DNA of 41,935 nucleotides from DASYRM01 sp036004405 (lineage in GTDB: Bacteria; Acidobacteriota; Vicinamibacteria; Vicinamibacterales; UBA2999), in NCBI GenBank assembly GCA_036004405.1, contig DASYRM010000174.1, positions 1 through 41,935 on the forward strand, read 5' to 3'. Position 1 is the stretch's first letter, and each line of letters begins with the position of its first letter. The notes beneath the pieces are model-generated. The model did no database searches. It saw only the letters and a program-made list of their open reading frames with translations, and was not told where the DNA came from. The position numbers and the translations under genes were made by a program. This document shows positions 15,507 through 24,367 of the stretch, piece after piece.

Positions 15507-16702
15507 CCCAGGCGGGACGCATGCGCGTGCTCTTTTTCGTCGAGGGCTTCACCGACATCCGTTTCGTCGTCGGTTTGAGCGAGGTGTGCGACCTGACGCT
15601 GGTCGTGCCGGCTCGCGCGTTCCGCGACAGCGGCCTCGACGAGCGCCTCCGCGAGAGCGGCGCCCGGGTCGAGGTGCACACCATCGAGGGCGGCCGCCTG
15701 GCGTTCCAGTGGCGCTCGCTGGTCTGGCTGCTGCGTCACGGCCCGGCCTTCGACGTCGTGCTCGCGCAGGAGATGCTGCGCGGCGGCGTCAACGCCACCG
15801 TGGCCGGCGCGCTGCGCGGCGTGCCGGTGGTCACCTACATGGGGATTTCGCCGATCGAGTACTTCCGCTGCCGTCGTGAGCGCGGTCGGATCGGCGCGGT
15901 GGCCGCAGCAGTGGGCGAGGCGGCCATCCGCACCATGATGACGATCAGCGGCCGGCTGGCGGCGACGGCGCTGGTGATGGGCCCGTATCTCATGACCGTG
16001 GCGGCGCCGTTCAGCCGCCGGGTCGCAATGGGCCGCTATTACGGCGTGGACGTGGACCTCTTCCGCCCGGCCACCGACGCGGAGCGCGCGGCGCTGCGGG
16101 AGCGCCTCGATCTCCCGCGCGACGCGTTTCTCATCGTGCTCTCGAGCCGCATCAGCCACGAGAAGGATCCCGAGACCGTCCTGCAGGCGGTGGCGTTTGC
16201 GCGCGCCCGCGGCCTGAGCGCCGTGCTGCTCAATCTGGGGGGCGACTACCGCGAGTTTCAGGCGCTCGCTGCCGGCATGGACGTGCCGGACGCGGCCGAG
16301 TGGGTACTGGGCCGGCCGGCGGCGCACCCCATGAAGGAGCTGGCCGACTACTACCGCGCCGCCGACGTGCTGGTGCAAGGCTCACTCGAGGAAGGGCTCG
16401 GGTTCTCGCCCCTCGAAGCGCTGGCGTGCGCGGTGCCCACCGTGGCAAGCGCCGTCGGCGGCCTGGCCGCGCACCTTGGCGCGGTGGCAACCTTGACGCC
16501 CCGCCGCGACGCGGTGGCCATGGCCGCGGCGATTCTGCAGGTGGCGTCGAACCCCGGCGCGGCGCGCGCGCAGGCGCGCCGAGGGCGCGAGTACGTGGTA
16601 CGGCACTGGAACCGCGCGCGGGCGTTCGCGGAGCTGCGGCAGGTGCTGGCCGAAGCCGCCGGGCACGTGGCGGTGCCGGCGCCGCAGGTGGAGCGCGCGT
16701 GA
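15503..16702 (+). CDS. Glycosyltransferase, family 4 type
   Basis: A 399-residue GT-B enzyme. The N-terminal domain is MRVLFFVEGFTDIRFVVGLS; the donor domain has LSSRISHEKDPETVLQA and EEGLGFSPLEALACAVPTV with an intact EX7E. A hydrophobic stretch around GISPIEYFRC to ATALVMGPYLMTVAAPF suggests close membrane contact, as expected for an enzyme acting on a lipid-linked acceptor. ATG 15503 overlaps the methyltransferase TGA, and the end overlaps the next gene by GTGA. Confidence 0.86.
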   Translation: MTQAGRMRVLFFVEGFTDIRFVVGLSEVCDLTLVVPARAFRDSGLDERLRESGARVEVHTIEGGRLAFQWRSLVWLLRHGPAFDVVLAQEMLRGGVNATVAGALRGVPVVTYMGISPIEYFRCRRERGRIGAVAAAVGEAAIRTMMTISGRLAATALVMGPYLMTVAAPFSRRVAMGRYYGVDVDLFRPATDAERAALRERLDLPRDAFLIVLSSRISHEKDPETVLQAVAFARARGLSAVLLNLGGDYREFQALAAGMDVPDAAEWVLGRPAAHPMKELADYYRAADVLVQGSLEEGLGFSPLEALACAVPTVASAVGGLAAHLGAVATLTPRRDAVAMAAAILQVASNPGAARAQARRGREYVVRHWNRARAFAELRQVLAEAAGHVAVPAPQVERA

Positions 16703-17913
16703 CGGGCGCCGTGCCGCGCGTGGCCCTCATCTCGGATCTCCGGGAAGAGCAGTGGCACAGCATGGACCTCGTGTCCGAGCTGCTGCTGGCCGGCCTGCGG
16801 GACTCCGGGCTGCGCGCGGTGGACGCCACCGAACTGTGTCCGCGCCTGGTGCGCCGCGCCACTCGTCTACCATGGGCGGGTGACGTGCGGCGTGTCGCAA
16901 CCGCCGATCGGCTGGTGAACCGGTTCTGGGACTACCCGCGCTGGCTGCGGTCGCGGACCGCCGACTACGATCTCTTTCACATCGTGGACCACAGCTACGC
17001 TCACCTGGCTTTCGATCTGCCCCCGGAGCGCACGCTGGTGATGTGCCACGATCTCGACGCCTTCGAGGCGGCGCTGCCCGGGGCCGGCCTGCGCTCGCCG
17101 CTGGCACGGGCAATGGCGGCGCGGCTGCTCGCGGGCATCCGCCGGGCGTCCCGTGTCGTGTGCGGATCGCGGGCGACCTGCGACGCGCTCATCGAAGCCG
17201 GGGTGGTGCCGTCGTCGCGGATCGTCGTCGTGCCCTACGGCGTCCATCCCACCTGCTCGCCGCGCCCCGACTGGCTGGCCGACGCCGAGGCCGAGCTGCT
17301 GCTGGGACCGGCCGATCCCGAGGTTCCCGACATCCTGCACGTCGGCAGTGTGGTGTCGCGCAAGCGCATCGACGTCCTGCTCGACGTCTTTGCCGCGATC
17401 CGGACGCGCCACACGCGTGCGCGGCTCGTGCGCGTCGGCGGCGCGCTGACCCGCGCGCAGCAGCGGCAGGCGGTGCGGCTGGGCGTGGCCGATCACATCG
17501 TCACGCTGCCCTTCATCGATCGCCGCGTGCTCGCAGCGGTGTATCGCCGCGCGGCGCTGGTGCTGCAGCCCTCGGAGCGGGAAGGGTTCGGGCTCCCGGT
17601 GGCCGAGGCGATGGCGTGCGGCACGCCGGTCGTGGCCAGCCTGCTGCCGGCGCTGTGCGAGGCGGGCGGCTTTGCCGCCGTCCACTGCGGCGTCGGCGAT
17701 GTGCGTGCCTGGAGCGAGACGGTCAAGGCGCTGCTCGACGAGCGCGAGCGGCGTCCGGAGATGTGGGAGCGGCGGCGCGCGGACTCGCTGCACGCCGCCC
17801 GTCGCTTCGACGCCCTCGCACACGCGCGCGGCATGCTCGCGGTGTATCGCGACATGCTGCCGGGCCGCATCCCTGAGCTCGAACCCGAACTCCAACTGGT
17901 GGCCGCGCGATGA
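16699..17913 (+). CDS. Glycosyltransferase, family 4 type
   Basis: A 404-residue GT4-type protein starting at GTG 16699. The first domain carries ALISDLREEQWHSMDLVSEL and MCHDLDAFEAALPG; the second has ILHVGSVVSRKRIDVLLD and REGFGLPVAEAMACGTPVV with the EX7E pair. Residues near the C-terminus (ERRPEMWERRRADSLHAARR) form the usual terminal helix that crosses back to the first domain. It overlaps both neighbours by four bases. Confidence 0.87.
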   Translation: MTGAVPRVALISDLREEQWHSMDLVSELLLAGLRDSGLRAVDATELCPRLVRRATRLPWAGDVRRVATADRLVNRFWDYPRWLRSRTADYDLFHIVDHSYAHLAFDLPPERTLVMCHDLDAFEAALPGAGLRSPLARAMAARLLAGIRRASRVVCGSRATCDALIEAGVVPSSRIVVVPYGVHPTCSPRPDWLADAEAELLLGPADPEVPDILHVGSVVSRKRIDVLLDVFAAIRTRHTRARLVRVGGALTRAQQRQAVRLGVADHIVTLPFIDRRVLAAVYRRAALVLQPSEREGFGLPVAEAMACGTPVVASLLPALCEAGGFAAVHCGVGDVRAWSETVKALLDERERRPEMWERRRADSLHAARRFDALAHARGMLAVYRDMLPGRIPELEPELQLVAAR

Positions 17914-19640
17914 ACCGACTGAACGTGCTACACCTCGGAAAACACTACCCGCCGGTTCGCGGCGGCATCGAGACCGTGCTCGAGGCCTTGTGCCGGGAGG
18001 CGCGCACCCGTCTCGCCCCGCGCGCGCTGGTGCTGGGCACCACGCCGCGGACGGTGCACGACGTCGTAGACGGCGTGCCCGTCACCCGGGTGCGGAGCTT
18101 CGGCACGGTGGGTGCGGTGGCGTTGACGCCGACGTTGCCGTGGTGGCTGGCGCGGGCAAGCGCCGACGTCATCGTCCTGCACGAGCCCAACCCGATGGCG
18201 CTGCTCGCGTACGCGCTCGTGCGCCCGCGGACGCCGCTCGTGGTGTGGATGCACAGCGAGGTGATTCGCCCGCGCTGGCAGTACCGTCTGTTCTACGAGC
18301 CGCTGCTGAACCTGGCGCTGCGGCGGGCCGCGCGCATCGTGGTGGCGTCGCCGCCCATGCTCGAGGCGCGCTCGCTGGCGCCGTTCCGCGACAAATGCCT
18401 GGTCGTGCCCTTCGGCATCGATCCGGCGCCGTATGCAACCGCCCACGCCCTTGTGCGGCCCGTGGCGGCGGAACCGACCGTGCTCTTCGTCGGCAGGCTG
18501 GTGGCCTACAAAGGCGTGGAGGTGTTGCTCCGAGCGCTGCCCGGGCTGCCAGTGCGTGCGGTCATCGTGGGCGACGGGCCGTGCCGTGCCTCGCTCGAGG
18601 CGCTGACCGCGGAGCTGGGCATCGCCGATCGGGTCACGTTTGCCGGCCAGGTGTCCGACGAGGCGCGCATCGAGGCGTACCGTGCCGCCGACGTGTTCGT
18701 CCTGCCGTCGATCAGCCGTCAGGAGGCGTTCGGCATGGTGCAGCTCGAAGCCATGCTGAGCGGGCTGCCGGTGGTGAGCACGGCGCTTCCGACGGGGGTG
18801 CCGTGGGTGAATCAGGACGGCCGGACCGGCCTCGTCGTGCCGCCCGGCGATGCGGCGGCGCTCCGCTCGGCGCTGGCCCATCTCGCCGCCTCGCCCGGCC
18901 TCCGGCGTGATCTGGGGGCGCAGGGGCGCGCACGAGCCTTGGCGACCTTCACGGCCGATCAGATGTGCGACGGCGCCTTCGAGGTGTATCGCGAGGCGGC
19001 CGCGCGTCCGGCCCAGGCCGGCTGGGCCACGGCGCTGGCCAAGCGGGCGCTCGACGTGGCGCTGTCCGGCGCCGGCCTCCTGGCGTCGGCGCCGCTCTGG
19101 GCGGCGATTGCCGCCGCCATCAAGCTGGAAGACGGCGGGCCCGTCTTCTACCAGCAGGAGCGATCGGGACGCAACGGCGTGCCGTTCCCGGTGTGGAAGT
19201 TCCGCTCGATGATTCCCGACGCCGAGGCGGTGAGCGGCGCGATCCAGTCCGGCGAGCACGACCCGCGCGTCACGCGCGTCGGGCGGCTGCTGCGGATGAC
19301 CGCGATGGACGAACTGCCGCAGCTGTGGAGCATCTTCCGCGGCGACATGAGCTTCACCGGGCCGCGCGCCCTGCGCCCCGGGGAGATCGAATCGCTCGGC
19401 AACGGCGAGATGGAGTTGCTCGAAGACGTGCCCGGCTTTGCGGCGCGCGCGTCGGTGCTGCCAGGGCTCACCGGCATCGCGCAGATCTACGCGCCGCGCG
19501 ACATCCCGCGCCGGCACAAGTTCAAGTACGACCTCCTCTACGTTCGCCGCCAGTCGATCTGGCTCGACGTGCGCCTCATCCTGCTGTCGTTCTGGATCAC
19601 GGCGCGGGGATCGTGGGAAGTGCGCGGGAAGAAGTTCTGA
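17910..19640 (+). CDS. Fusion of a GT4 glycosyltransferase and a PglC-like phosphoglycosyl transferase
   Basis: A 576-residue two-domain protein. Residues about 1-370 are a complete GT4 enzyme: HYPPVRGGIETVLEALC, then VLFVGRLVAYKGVEVLL and EAFGMVQLEAMLSGLPVV with the EX7E pair. Residues about 377-576 are a bacterial sugar transferase domain with one reentrant hydrophobic segment (LDVALSGAGLLASAPL), PVFYQQERSG, VWKFRSM and the Asp467-Glu468 catalytic pair in MDELPQLW. This domain would transfer sugar-1-phosphate to undecaprenyl phosphate, the first step of glycan assembly, while the GT4 domain could add the second sugar. No frameshift or stop lies between the domains, so it is a true fusion in this sequence. 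Last gene of the gapless operon. Confidence 0.9.
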   Translation: MNRLNVLHLGKHYPPVRGGIETVLEALCREARTRLAPRALVLGTTPRTVHDVVDGVPVTRVRSFGTVGAVALTPTLPWWLARASADVIVLHEPNPMALLAYALVRPRTPLVVWMHSEVIRPRWQYRLFYEPLLNLALRRAARIVVASPPMLEARSLAPFRDKCLVVPFGIDPAPYATAHALVRPVAAEPTVLFVGRLVAYKGVEVLLRALPGLPVRAVIVGDGPCRASLEALTAELGIADRVTFAGQVSDEARIEAYRAADVFVLPSISRQEAFGMVQLEAMLSGLPVVSTALPTGVPWVNQDGRTGLVVPPGDAAALRSALAHLAASPGLRRDLGAQGRARALATFTADQMCDGAFEVYREAAARPAQAGWATALAKRALDVALSGAGLLASAPLWAAIAAAIKLEDGGPVFYQQERSGRNGVPFPVWKFRSMIPDAEAVSGAIQSGEHDPRVTRVGRLLRMTAMDELPQLWSIFRGDMSFTGPRALRPGEIESLGNGEMELLEDVPGFAARASVLPGLTGIAQIYAPRDIPRRHKFKYDLLYVRRQSIWLDVRLILLSFWITARGSWEVRGKKF

Positions 19641-19684
19641 CACGCCAGATGGATCTTGACTAGCCGCGTGGCGGTCGAGCGTGC

Positions 19685-20887
19685 GTGACCGTTGACAGTA
19701 GAGCTGTGAACGGCGAAACTCCCAGCTCGATGCTCGATGTGGTCGTGGTCGGGGGCGGCCCCGGCGGACTCCACGCTGCGCGGCGCCTCGCGAGCCGCGG
19801 CGCAGACGTGACGGTGCTGGAAGAGCACGACTCCAGCGGTACTCCGGTCCACTGCACGGGCATCCTGGCCCGCGACGCCTTCGACGAGTTCGGCCTGTCG
19901 AGGGCCTCCATCCTCAACGAAGTCACCACCGCACGCTTCGTGTCGCCGCAAGGCACCGACGTCGTGCACCGCACGCGCGCCGTCGAGGCCGTCGTGATCG
20001 ATCGCGCGCGCTTCGATCAGGAGCTCGCCGACGACGCGGCGCGCCGCGGGGCCACGCTGCGCTTCGGCACGCGGGTTCGCGGCGTGTCCATCGACGCCGA
20101 CCACGTGAGCGTGGACGTGGGTGACGGGGCGCCGCTGCGTGCGCGCGCCTGCGTGCTGGCCACCGGCGGCCGCTACGCGTTGCACCGCCCGCTCGGCCTG
20201 GGCCTGCCGGATCACTACCTGCACACCGCGCAGCGCGAGCTGCCGGCCTCGCGGCCCGGCGTCGTCGAGGTGCATTTCGGCCGCGAAGTGGCGCCTGGCG
20301 GGTTTGCGTGGGTGGTGCCGGTGTGGCGCGGCGATCGCCCGTACGCGCGCGTGGGCGTGATGGCCGAGACCCGCGCCCCCGAGCACTTCGCGCGGATGAT
20401 CGACCGGGTGGCCGAGCGGTGGGGGCTCGAGGGGATCGGCGACCAGCCGCGCCAGAAAATACTGCCGCTTTCGAGCATCGCGCGGACGTTCCGCGACCGG
20501 CTGCTGGTCGTGGGCGACGCCGCCGGGCTCGTGAAGCCGACGACCGGCGGCGGCATCTACTACAGCCTGCTCAGTGCCGGCCTGGCCGCCGACGTCCTGA
20601 TACCGGCGCTCGCCGACGGCGACCTGAGCGCACGGCGGCTGGCCGACTACCAGCGCCAGTGGAAGGTGCGGCTCAAGAGCGAGCTCGACACGCAGCTGTC
20701 GTTCCGCAAGCTGGCGCAGCAGATGTCCGACGACGACATCGAGGGACTGTTCGAGCTCGCCCGTACCGACGGCGTCATGCCCATCGTCCGCAAGACGGCC
20801 AGCTTCAACCGCCACCGCCGCCTCATCCTGGCCCTGCTGCGCCATCGCCCCGCGCGGCAGATCTTCTTCCGCTCTTTCGTCTCCTAG
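19685..20887 (+). CDS. Geranylgeranyl-reductase-family flavoprotein
   Basis: An FAD-dependent oxidoreductase of up to 400 residues. The dinucleotide-binding motif VVVVGGGPGGLHAARRL is followed by the acidic strand end VLEEHDSSG. A conserved Cys sits in PVHCTGIL. The second FAD contact is LLVVGDAAGLVKPTTGGGI, characteristic of the geranylgeranyl reductase family, which saturates isoprenoid double bonds. GTG 19685 gives the longest form; ATG 19730, directly before the FAD motif, is equally plausible. It follows the EPS operon by 44 bases. Its substrate here could be a polyprenyl carrier, a quinone or an unrelated isoprenoid; this is inference. Confidence 0.8.
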   Translation: MTVDSRAVNGETPSSMLDVVVVGGGPGGLHAARRLASRGADVTVLEEHDSSGTPVHCTGILARDAFDEFGLSRASILNEVTTARFVSPQGTDVVHRTRAVEAVVIDRARFDQELADDAARRGATLRFGTRVRGVSIDADHVSVDVGDGAPLRARACVLATGGRYALHRPLGLGLPDHYLHTAQRELPASRPGVVEVHFGREVAPGGFAWVVPVWRGDRPYARVGVMAETRAPEHFARMIDRVAERWGLEGIGDQPRQKILPLSSIARTFRDRLLVVGDAAGLVKPTTGGGIYYSLLSAGLAADVLIPALADGDLSARRLADYQRQWKVRLKSELDTQLSFRKLAQQMSDDDIEGLFELARTDGVMPIVRKTASFNRHRRLILALLRHRPARQIFFRSFVS

Positions 20888-20926
20888 GCAGGTCTAAAGA
20901 CCTGCAACTACGTATTTCGTACGCGA
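20888..20926. repeat. Hairpin-CTACG intergenic repeat
   Basis: A perfect inverted repeat GCAGGTCT-AA-AGACCTGC spans 20888-20905, starting right after the flavoprotein stop, and is followed by AACTACGTATTTCGTAC. The same layout, a hairpin then CTACG, five bases and TCGT, recurs twice at 26177-26248. It could act as a transcript-end hairpin although there is no T-run. Confidence 0.6.
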
Positions 20927-20932
20927 TACTGC

Positions 20933-22003
20933 GTGCGAATGAAGCGCGAGCTCTGCGCGCTGGTCGCGGGTGGCGTCGCGCGCCCGGAGCAGCGACGTCT
21001 GCCCGATCTGGTGGCACTGGCCAGGACCGAGCGGGTGCATCTGATCGTGGCGCAGCGGCTGGCGGGCGATGCTCCCGAGGAGCTGCGCAACGAGGCGCGC
21101 GTGGAGGCCGTCCGCGACACGCTGCGCGTGCGCGAGCTGGTCCGCGTCGTGTCCGCGCTCGAGGCCGGCGGCTGCGCGCCGGTCGTCTTCAAGGGCGCCG
21201 CGCTGGGGCTGACGCACTACCAGGAGTCGTGGCTCCGGCCGCGGCTCGACGCCGACCTCCTCGTGGACCTGGCGTGCCGGGTGCGCGCGGCCGCCACGCT
21301 TGCCGCGCTTGGCTACGAGCGGCCCGCGATGACGTCGGGCCGCTACGTGATGCACCAGGAGATGCACGTGCGGCCCGACCCCGTGGTGGGGGAGCACGTC
21401 GTCGATCTGCACTGGAAGCTCGCCAACCCCAACCTGCTCACCGCGCTGCCGACGCACGCGGAGCTGCGCGGTCGCGCCGCAGCCGTTGCCGCCCCTGGTG
21501 GCCTCCTGCACGTGGCATCGCCGGCCGACGCGCTGGTGATTGCCTGCGTGCACCGTGCGGCGCACCATGCCGCGTCCGACGAGCTGCTCTGGCTCTACGA
21601 CATCCACCTGGTGTCGTCGCGGTTGACGGCGGAGGAGTGGGCAACCACCCTGCGCGTGGCCGCGTGCGCCCGCGTGACGGCGATGGTGCGGACCGGCCTC
21701 GAGCTGGCGGCGCGCGCCTTCGGGCCGTGCGCGCCGCCGGCCCCCGTGCTCGAAACGCTGGTGACTGCCGCGCCTGAACCCTCGGCGGTGTTCCTGCGCC
21801 GCGACCTGCGCCGGCTCGATCGCCTGCGCGCGGACGTGGCCGCGCTGGGCGCCGCCGGCGGCGCGCGGCTGATCGCGGAACACCTGTTTCCGCCGGCGTC
21901 CTACATGCGCGAGAAGTACGGGCTGCGGCGCGGCGCGCAGTTGCCGTTCGCGTATGCGCGGAGGATCGTGGGCGGCGCTTCTGCCTGGTTCAAGCGGAAC
22001 TGA
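20933..22003 (+). CDS. Nucleotidyltransferase family protein (PF14907-like)
   Basis: A protein of 354-356 residues. The segment VVFKGAALGLTHYQESWLRPRLDADLLV has the KG...D-x-D pattern of the uncharacterised nucleotidyltransferase family PF14907, and DLHWKL followed by HRAAHH adds typical family residues. Members are often found in polysaccharide and PqqD/lasso-type loci; their substrate is not known. GTG 20933 or ATG 20939 may be the start. The 3' end overlaps the convergent BY-kinase gene by 14 bases. It might act in the nearby RiPP locus or on the polysaccharide. Confidence 0.75.
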   Translation: MRMKRELCALVAGGVARPEQRRLPDLVALARTERVHLIVAQRLAGDAPEELRNEARVEAVRDTLRVRELVRVVSALEAGGCAPVVFKGAALGLTHYQESWLRPRLDADLLVDLACRVRAAATLAALGYERPAMTSGRYVMHQEMHVRPDPVVGEHVVDLHWKLANPNLLTALPTHAELRGRAAAVAAPGGLLHVASPADALVIACVHRAAHHAASDELLWLYDIHLVSSRLTAEEWATTLRVAACARVTAMVRTGLELAARAFGPCAPPAPVLETLVTAAPEPSAVFLRRDLRRLDRLRADVAALGAAGGARLIAEHLFPPASYMREKYGLRRGAQLPFAYARRIVGGASAWFKRN

Positions 22004-24224
22004 GGTGTACGGCGTCTTCTCGCCGGTAGTCCGAGTACGAATAGGTCTCGCGCGACGCCTCCACGCGGTTGAGGACCGCGCCGAGGATCCTCGGGCCGCC
22101 GATCGCCAGCGTCTCGATGGCGCGCTCGGCGAGACGGCGCCGCGTCATGCTCGCCCCCAGCACGAACGCCACGCCGGTGGCCTCGCGTGCCAGGATCGAC
22201 GCGTCGGTGACGGCGAGCACCGGCGGCGTGTCGATGATGACCCATTCGAACGGCCCGGTCCGCATCTGCTGGAACAGGTTGTCCATGCGCTTCGAGCCCA
22301 GGAGCTCCGACGGGTTGTGGGGCGGATCGCCCGCGGTCATCACCCACAGGTTGTCGGGACTCGACAGGCGGTAGACCGCCGACGCCAGCGGCGTGCGGCC
22401 CGACAGCACGTCGGACAGGCCGACGCGGTTCTCGAGCCCGAAGCCGTTGTGCACGCTCGGCCGCCGCAGGTCCGCGTCCACCAGCAGCACCTTGGCTCCG
22501 CCGTAGGCCATGGCCATCGCGAGGTTGCACGCCGTGGTCGTCTTGCCTTCGAGCGGCTGCGCGCTCGTGACGAGGATGACGGCGCTGCCCTCGGTCTCGC
22601 TGCTGAAGGCCACCGACGTGCGCAGCGAGCGGATGGCCTCGCCGAAGTCGCCGGACGAGTTGGCCGACACCACCGGACGATCGCTGCGTGGACGGACGTC
22701 GGGCACCAGGCCCAAACACGGCAGCCCCAGCTTGCGCGTGATGTCTTCGGCCGACTTGATCGTGTCGTCGAACGAGTCGAGCGCGAACACCAGGCCGAAG
22801 GCCACCAGCAGGCCCGCCAGACTGCCCAGCATGAGGGAGCGGTTGATGTTGGGCGCAAACGGCGCCGAGGGCATCGTGGCGCGATCGATCAGCCGCACGT
22901 TGTTGCCGCGGCTGTTGGCGAGCACCTGTAGCTCCTTCTCGCGCTGGAGCAGCGTTTCGTAGAGCTGCCGGTTGCTCTGCGCCTCGCGTTCCATCACCGT
23001 GTAGGCCACGCCCTTGCGATCGAGGTCGGCGGCGACGACCTGCTGATCGGACAGCGCCAGCGCCAGCGTCTTCTCCTCGAGCACCGCCGACTCGAAGTCG
23101 TGGCGGATGGCCTCGACGGCTTTCGACAGCTCGATATTCAGCTGCCGCGTGGCGTCCTGGATCGACGCCATCACCGTCACCATCTCCGGGTGCTTGTCGC
23201 CGTAGCGCTCCGACAGCAGCGTCTTCTGGCGCTGCAGCTCGGCGAGCGTCGCCTTGATCGCCTGCACCGACGGGTTCGAGGCGATGGCCGGAACGGTCTC
23301 GGCCGCGGCGGCGGGGCCGAGAGCCTCGATCTGCTTGTAGAGCGATTCCTTCTGTGCCCGGGCGGTGCGGGCGCGCGTGGCAGACTCGTTGAGCTGATTG
23401 AGCCGCGAGGTGACGATGTTCTCGCGGTCGCGCAGCGAGCCGGCGTTGTGTCCGGCGCGGTATTCCGCCATCGCGCGCTCGCTGTCTTCGACGCGGCTTT
23501 GCTGGCGCTCGAGCTCCTCCGACAGCCACATCAGGCTCTTGCTCATGTCCTGCTGTCGCACGGCGAGGTTCTGCTTCACGTACTCGTCCACCAGGGCGTT
23601 GATGGCGTGCGCGGCGGTGCCGGGATCGGACGAGACGAACGTCACGTCTACCAGGCGGCTGGCGCGTACCGGCTCCACCGACACCCGCGACGAGAACAGG
23701 GCGACGAGGGCCTCGCGCGATGGTGGCCCCGCGTCAGCCGGCGCGCTGCGTCCGGTGACGCTTCGCGCCCAGTTCTCCAGCGTGCCGCGAACCGTCGCGA
23801 TCGCCTTGGCCACGCCCCGGCGCGGTGGCGCCGAGCCGTTCAGATCCGGCATCGAGCGGAGGTCCAGCGTCCCGACCACCCGTTCGGCCAGCTCGCGGCC
23901 GGTGAGGATGCGGTACTGGGTCTGGAAGTACGGCTCGGGGTCGTAGGTGTATTCGTTCGTCTTCGTGCTGCCGACGCCTTCCATCGCCAGCGACCGCTCG
24001 TCTTCGAGCTCGATGAGCAGGCGGGCAGAGGCGCGATAGAGCGGCGTCTGCGAGTACGCCTGGAGCGCGGCGACGCCCAGCACGACGGCAAAGGCGCTGG
24101 CCGCCGGCCATTTGTAGCGCAGCAGCGCCCGCGCCTTGTCGAACAGGTGCACCTCGACCGACCGCCCGCTCGTGAGCGGGAGCCCGGGATGTTTCGGCGT
24201 CGGCGTGTGTGCACTTGTGCGCAT
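21990..24224 (-). CDS. GumC/Wzz-type chain-length regulator fused to BY-kinase (copy 1)
   Basis: A 744-residue inner-membrane protein. The N-terminal Wzz domain has a first membrane helix near residues 35-55, a long periplasmic coiled-coil region (about 210-450) and a second helix near 470-490. The cytoplasmic tyrosine kinase domain follows, with Walker A QPLEGKTTT around 556-563, A' LLVDADLRRP ending at 589 and Walker B WVIIDTPP at 661-668. The C-terminal tyrosine cluster is small (Y728, Y730, Y733). It controls polysaccharide polymerisation and export by cyclic autophosphorylation. It is transcribed away from the ExeA-like gene. The N-terminal ~30 residues are poorly hydrophobic and the exact start is uncertain. 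Confidence 0.92.
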   Translation of the reverse strand: MRTSAHTPTPKHPGLPLTSGRSVEVHLFDKARALLRYKWPAASAFAVVLGVAALQAYSQTPLYRASARLLIELEDERSLAMEGVGSTKTNEYTYDPEPYFQTQYRILTGRELAERVVGTLDLRSMPDLNGSAPPRRGVAKAIATVRGTLENWARSVTGRSAPADAGPPSREALVALFSSRVSVEPVRASRLVDVTFVSSDPGTAAHAINALVDEYVKQNLAVRQQDMSKSLMWLSEELERQQSRVEDSERAMAEYRAGHNAGSLRDRENIVTSRLNQLNESATRARTARAQKESLYKQIEALGPAAAAETVPAIASNPSVQAIKATLAELQRQKTLLSERYGDKHPEMVTVMASIQDATRQLNIELSKAVEAIRHDFESAVLEEKTLALALSDQQVVAADLDRKGVAYTVMEREAQSNRQLYETLLQREKELQVLANSRGNNVRLIDRATMPSAPFAPNINRSLMLGSLAGLLVAFGLVFALDSFDDTIKSAEDITRKLGLPCLGLVPDVRPRSDRPVVSANSSGDFGEAIRSLRTSVAFSSETEGSAVILVTSAQPLEGKTTTACNLAMAMAYGGAKVLLVDADLRRPSVHNGFGLENRVGLSDVLSGRTPLASAVYRLSSPDNLWVMTAGDPPHNPSELLGSKRMDNLFQQMRTGPFEWVIIDTPPVLAVTDASILAREATGVAFVLGASMTRRRLAERAIETLAIGGPRILGAVLNRVEASRETYSYSDYRREDAVHLSSA

Positions 24225-24367
24225 GTGGATGCAGCGGTGCCCCGTCCGGCGAACCGCGGGGCGTCATTGATGTATCGGCGTTCGAAAGAACCCGGAATAT
24301 CCCCGGGGGCCCCGTCCTGTCCCGTAACGTCCGGTCCGATAAGAAAGAGGATGGCGGGGCACCTCTC
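24225..24367. promoter_or_regulatory. Divergent intergenic region between BY-kinase 1 and the ExeA-like gene
   Basis: 143 bases that must hold promoters for both divergent genes. Visible are a small hairpin GTTC-GAAA-GAAC at 24280-24291 and a stretch CCCGGAATATCCCCGGGG at 24291-24308. I see no confident -35/-10 or -24/-12 pair. The plus-strand reading frame is open through it up to the minus-strand start, but that translation has no protein character. Confidence 0.45.
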
